A DNA stretch of 11,200 nucleotides from Bacteroidales bacterium (GTDB lineage: Bacteria > Bacteroidota > Bacteroidia > Bacteroidales > DTU049), in the NCBI GenBank assembly GCA_018056215.1, contig JAGPGB010000025.1, forward strand, positions 1-11,200, in the 5' to 3' direction. The position numbers and the translations under genes are program-made. Positions 8,195 to 11,200 of this stretch are shown here, in pieces. The stretch's first letter is position 1. Every line of letters begins with the position of its first letter. The notes under the pieces were generated by a model, which worked only from the letters and a program-made list of their open reading frames with translations, was not told the origin of the DNA and ran no database searches.

Positions 8195-8417
8195 GGTTCA
8201 GACAATTAATTCTATCATTCTCTGTGTTCTTTGTGCCTTCTTTGAGAACTCTGTGGTTAATATTTAACTATGCAATAATAAATAAAATTCATTTTTATAA
8301 AATTTCTCTTTTTTAATCTTTACCCATACAAAACGTTATAGAACCAATAAAATTATAAGAACGGAAAAATTAATAAAACTTTAATCTAATAAATTATGAA
8401 AAAAATAATAAAAAAAA

Positions 8418-8449
8418 TTTGGTTATTTGAATTTTTTTTTGTAAATTTG
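8418..8449 (+). promoter_or_regulatory. Probable Bacteroidota sigma-A-type promoter
   Basis: TTTG at 8418-8421 (the -33 box) and TAAATTTG at 8442-8449 (fits the -7 box TAnnTTTG) are separated by 20 bases, the spacing typical of the primary sigma factor of Bacteroidota. Transcription would begin near 8453-8456, giving a leader of about 20 bases before the ATG at 8476. The surroundings are so AT-rich that a chance match is possible, but box, spacing and position agree. It would serve both secreted-protein genes downstream. Confidence 0.6.
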
Positions 8450-8475
8450 TTTTTTAACTTTAAAAATATAAAAAT

Positions 8476-9363
8476 ATGAGACCAAAAGAATTTTTAACAC
8501 TGCTCTTTGTCGTAATTGTGCAGTTTTGTTATGGGCAAGAATATCATAAACTTGTTGATACGAATAAATTGTGGAGTACTTTAATTGTTGAATATATCGG
8601 ACCTCCTACTTTTGATAGTACTTTAAAAACTCAACATATAAGGTTTGGAGATGATACAATAATTAATGGCTTAATCTACAAAAAAGTATTAGAAACTTAT
8701 AACGAAAATTTAATAAACTGGTCCTATTCAGGTTATATTAGAGAAGATTCATCAAGAAAAGTATACTATTTGAATTATGAATGTTATGATGAGGAATATT
8801 TAATATATGATTTCAATGTAAATATAGGTGATACAATTAATTATTTTGAACCATATATAGTTGATTCTATTGATTCCATTTATATATCAACTCATTATAG
8901 AAAAAGAATTTTTATACATTCAATAATTTCATCTTTTAGTGATGTTTGGATTGAGGGTATAGGAAGTATATATGGGGTTATCAATAGCATGACAGAAGGT
9001 GTTGTAGGAATTCGTTTTGAATTACTTTGTTTTTTTGAGAACGATACTTTATGTTATCAAAACAGTAATTACAATGACTGTTATATCGTAACTAATAACT
9101 ATGAAATATTACAATATGGAAAGCAAAGTTTCAATATATATCCAAACCCAATAAATAAATGTTTCATTATAGATACAGAAATTTTAAATAATAATTCAAT
9201 ATTTGAAATATATAATTCATTGGGTCAACTTAAATATACTTATTTAATTATCTCTCGAAAAACACAGATTTGTTTTGATACACCTTTACCACAAGGTTTA
9301 TACACATATATAATAAGAAATAATGATAAAATCATCCAAACAGGAAAAATTATAATAGAATAA
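8476..9363 (+). CDS. Secreted protein of unknown function with T9SS type A sorting domain
   Basis: Residues 1-20 (MRPKEFLTLLFVVIVQFCYG) form a Sec signal peptide with likely cleavage before Gln21. Residues about 30-200 are a beta-rich region of a type common in this phylum: a DDTIINGLIYKKV element (59-71), GYIRED (86-91), YDFNVNIGDTI (111-121) and WIEGIGSIYG (158-167). I do not know its function. The last 77 residues are a T9SS type A C-terminal sorting domain: FNIYPNP at 219-225, IYNSLGQ in the middle, then LPQGLYTYIIRNNDKIIQTG and a closing KIIIE. In this pathway the tail directs passage across the outer membrane and is then removed as the protein is released or attached to the cell surface. 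The protein is complete at 295 residues and has a good promoter upstream; the next gene follows after 21 bases and probably shares the transcript. Export is well supported; the molecular role is open. Confidence 0.88.
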   Translation: MRPKEFLTLLFVVIVQFCYGQEYHKLVDTNKLWSTLIVEYIGPPTFDSTLKTQHIRFGDDTIINGLIYKKVLETYNENLINWSYSGYIREDSSRKVYYLNYECYDEEYLIYDFNVNIGDTINYFEPYIVDSIDSIYISTHYRKRIFIHSIISSFSDVWIEGIGSIYGVINSMTEGVVGIRFELLCFFENDTLCYQNSNYNDCYIVTNNYEILQYGKQSFNIYPNPINKCFIIDTEILNNNSIFEIYNSLGQLKYTYLIISRKTQICFDTPLPQGLYTYIIRNNDKIIQTGKIIIE

Positions 9364-9384
9364 TTAAATCAAAAATTTTAGATT

Positions 9385-11200
9385 ATGAAAAACACAAAAA
9401 AATTAATTTTAGTAATATTATTAATAGTAGGGTTATTTAATATTATAAAATCACAACAAATTATTGTTAATACCTCATTTGTTACTGATGAAGAGATAAA
9501 TCCATTTACTGGAAATGAAGTTATTTATGGTTTAAATATAAGCGGAAGTGTCCAGTTAAACAGCGATACAAGTATTGTTCGGATTATATTAGTAGATAGT
9601 TATGAAAATGAATATCTTGTATTTGAATCTTATCCTCTAATAGATACACTTAATAGTTTTTCTTTCACAAATAAGTGTGAAGAAACGTGCTTACTTGATG
9701 CTACAACACCTCAATCACTCAAAATTCAAATAATTAATGCCCAATGTCATATATCTAAAATCAATATGAGTAAAATCCCTATTGATAATTTAAAACAGTT
9801 GCAAGCACAATTATTCCAAACAAAACTTTTAAGTAAAATATCTATTATAAATAAACAATTAAAAGCAAAAGGAATGATATGGAGGGCAGGAGAAACCTTT
9901 TATTCACACCTATCATATGCAGATAAAAAGAAGATCTTTGGAGAGAAATATAATTTACAAGGCTTTGAATATTACATTAGCGGTTTTTATGAATTTTCTC
10001 CTTATGAGAAGGTAAGAACAACTTCGACATATGTAAAAAATTTTGATTGGAGAAATCGACATAGAGCAAATAATCAATATATGGCAGATGGAGTTACTTT
10101 AAATCCTTATTATGATGGAGACCCTGCTGGTAGTGGCTGGATGACGCCAGTGAAATGTCAGCAAGGATGCTATTTTAATTCTATTAATAGTTTTGAATGT
10201 TATTTTGATTCAACTTCTTGTGTAAACGATGGAGGAGAATGGAGAACAGCAGGAACTTGTTGGGCATTTACAGCAGTTGGTGCATTGGAAGGAGTTATTA
10301 ATCTTTATTATAATCAACATTTTGACTTTGATTTATCCGAACAGGAGATGGTTTCTTGTTGCTGGACTACTCCTACTTTACAAGGTTCTGTATCTAATGC
10401 ATTATCGCGAATAAAAAATTTTGGTATAGTAAATGAATCATGGTATCCCTATATTGCACTTAAAGGTTATTGCAATTCTGTACCCCCTAATCCTCCTGAA
10501 AGAATAAGTATAAATAATTATGCAGATGTAACGCTAACAGAAGAGAAAATAAAATCAAATCTTATTTTATATGGTCCGTTACCCAGTCAGCACCCTTTCT
10601 GGCCACACGCAATGGTTTTAGTAGGTTATGGAATAATAAAAGAAGGCGATTATATAGATTATACTGGAGGAGAAGTCATCCCTCCAAATTCTTCATATAT
10701 TGGTCAAAATTATTGGATATTTAAAAATAGCGTCGGTGCTTGGCCTTGGGAATTTAATCGTGGTTATATTTATATGTTAGGTACACCTCAAACAACCCAC
10801 AGAATTCAAACTCCAATAAATAGTTTAATTTATACAGAGCAAAACATTCAATGTTTAGACGCAGACGGCGACGGCTTCTATAACTGGGGTATTGGTCCTA
10901 AACCTTTATCCTGCCCAACTTGCCCTGATGAAGAGGATTGTGATGACTCTGACCCTCTTTTAGGGCCTTATGATGAAAACTATAATTGTATGCTTAATTG
11001 TGATTATTTTACATACTCTGATATTCCTTTAGAAATCACATCTGATAAAACATGGTATGATGTTAGGTATATAAATAGTGATTTAATAGTAAAATCAGGA
11101 AATACATTAACAATAAGAGAAAAAATTAGCTTTATAAAACAAGCCAAAATAATTATTGAGCCAGGTGCAAAATTGATATTAGATGGAGGCACCTTAACTA
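9385..11200 (+). CDS. Secreted papain-family (C1) cysteine protease, 3' end beyond window
   Basis: The frame stays open from the ATG at 9385 to the last base (605 residues seen). Residues 1-23 are a signal peptide (KK, hydrophobic core, IKS before Gln24). Residues 24-150 are unrecognised. Residues about 163-205 (GMIWRAGET, LSYADKKKIFG, FEYYISG) look like the pro-region found in Bacteroidota C1 proteases. FDWRNRH (220-226) opens the mature enzyme. The triad is present: Cys292 in AGTCWAFTAVGALEG, His408 in HAMVLVGYG, Asn448 in YWIFKNSVG. WMTPVKCQQG (253-261 or so) matches the oxyanion-Gln motif but lies 32-33 residues before Cys292, against six in papain; the gap is an insertion with cysteines 262, 272 and 279. 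After the protease come an Asp-rich, possibly calcium-binding stretch (DADGDG 492-497, DCDDSDP 518-524) and a beta segment (LIVKSGNTLTI, IIIEPGAKLILDGGTLT) typical of T9SS cargo. I expect a sorting domain beyond the window. It probably degrades protein outside the cell. Confidence 0.88.
   Translation, partial: MKNTKKLILVILLIVGLFNIIKSQQIIVNTSFVTDEEINPFTGNEVIYGLNISGSVQLNSDTSIVRIILVDSYENEYLVFESYPLIDTLNSFSFTNKCEETCLLDATTPQSLKIQIINAQCHISKINMSKIPIDNLKQLQAQLFQTKLLSKISIINKQLKAKGMIWRAGETFYSHLSYADKKKIFGEKYNLQGFEYYISGFYEFSPYEKVRTTSTYVKNFDWRNRHRANNQYMADGVTLNPYYDGDPAGSGWMTPVKCQQGCYFNSINSFECYFDSTSCVNDGGEWRTAGTCWAFTAVGALEGVINLYYNQHFDFDLSEQEMVSCCWTTPTLQGSVSNALSRIKNFGIVNESWYPYIALKGYCNSVPPNPPERISINNYADVTLTEEKIKSNLILYGPLPSQHPFWPHAMVLVGYGIIKEGDYIDYTGGEVIPPNSSYIGQNYWIFKNSVGAWPWEFNRGYIYMLGTPQTTHRIQTPINSLIYTEQNIQCLDADGDGFYNWGIGPKPLSCPTCPDEEDCDDSDPLLGPYDENYNCMLNCDYFTYSDIPLEITSDKTWYDVRYINSDLIVKSGNTLTIREKISFIKQAKIIIEPGAKLILDGGTLT

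Larger units (their letters stand above)
8038..8267. repeat. 230-bp non-coding element with terminal inverted repeats (MITE-like)
   Basis: The left end TTAATTATTTTACCACAAAG (8038-8057) pairs imperfectly with the right end CTCTGTGGTTAATATTTAA (8249-8267), about 16 of 20 positions with one gap. Inside the ends, GGCACAAAG (8058-8066) is the exact reverse complement of CTTTGTGCC (8229-8237). The left arm repeats CACAAAG or TACAAAG at 8051, 8060, 8073 and 8082; the right arm repeats the complement (CTCTGTG, CTTTGTG, CTTTGAG, CTCTGTG) between 8220 and 8255. The core has two small hairpins and an 8-base periodic run. Similar CACAAAG-rich palindromic intergenic repeats are, from general knowledge, scattered through many environmental Bacteroidota genomes. 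No transposase and no clear target-site duplication is visible. That it was mobilised in trans is inference; copy number cannot be judged from one window. Confidence 0.65.
7916..8475. other. Intergenic region without a credible gene
   Basis: These 560 bases separate the dcw cluster from two secreted-protein genes. Positions 7916-8037 are AT-rich and show nothing firm; GTAAG (7928-7932) and CTTAC (7948-7952) followed by TTTT could pair but give only a 5-bp stem with a 15-base loop. Positions 8038-8267 hold an inverted-repeat element (entered separately). Positions 8268-8475 are extremely AT-rich and contain the probable promoter of the next gene. An open frame at 7990-8181 runs through the repeat element and is a by-product of it: its peptide has no domain and its sequence follows the repeat units. 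Confidence 0.8.

Noticed and set aside
8396..8478. Short frame of about 27 codons whose TGA overlaps the ATG at 8476, like a leader peptide
   Set aside because: It consists almost only of Lys, Ile, Phe and Asn codons from A and T runs, and the probable promoter lies inside it, so it would not be transcribed from its start.
10229..10414. Plus-strand 61-codon frame with hydrophobic stretch inside the protease gene
   Set aside because: It lies in another frame across the catalytic Cys region of a clear protease; coincidence.

Overview
The window is very AT-rich and comes from a member of the Bacteroidota. Three things support this. The division and cell-wall (dcw) cluster has the phylum's usual order. 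The FtsZ tail ends in a Bacteroidota-type short motif. Two downstream genes encode secreted proteins of type IX secretion (T9SS) style, and a promoter of the Bacteroidota TTTG / TAnnTTTG form precedes them. I cannot name a genus.

Positions 1-7915 hold the 3' part of a dcw operon, all on the + strand with overlaps or gaps of at most 36 bases: mraY (3' end only), a drastically shortened murD, ftsW, murG, murC, ftsQ, ftsA and ftsZ. Together these would make lipid-linked peptidoglycan precursor (MraY, MurG), add the first stem-peptide residue (MurC), polymerise septal glycan (FtsW), and build and anchor the division ring (FtsQ, FtsA, FtsZ). The exception is the murD slot. It encodes only 188 residues, matching the C-terminal domain of MurD and lacking the UDP-binding and ATPase domains; several C-domain signature residues are also changed. 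The frame is still open and neatly coupled to its neighbours. This is the most unusual thing in the window.

Positions 7916-8475 (560 bases) carry no credible gene. They contain a 230-bp element with imperfect terminal inverted repeats built from CACAAAG-like units, two short perfect hairpins and a run with 8-base periodicity. It looks like a dispersed, non-coding, MITE-like repeat. A promoter lies just before the next gene.

Positions 8476-11200 encode two exported proteins, probably co-transcribed. The first is a 295-residue protein of unknown function with a T9SS type A C-terminal sorting domain. The second, cut by the window end, is a papain-family (C1) cysteine protease with an intact Cys/His/Asn triad, an unusual cysteine-rich insertion in front of the catalytic Cys, and an acidic Asp-rich segment followed by the start of a repeat-like beta domain. 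I saw no tRNA, rRNA, CRISPR array, transposase or phage gene.
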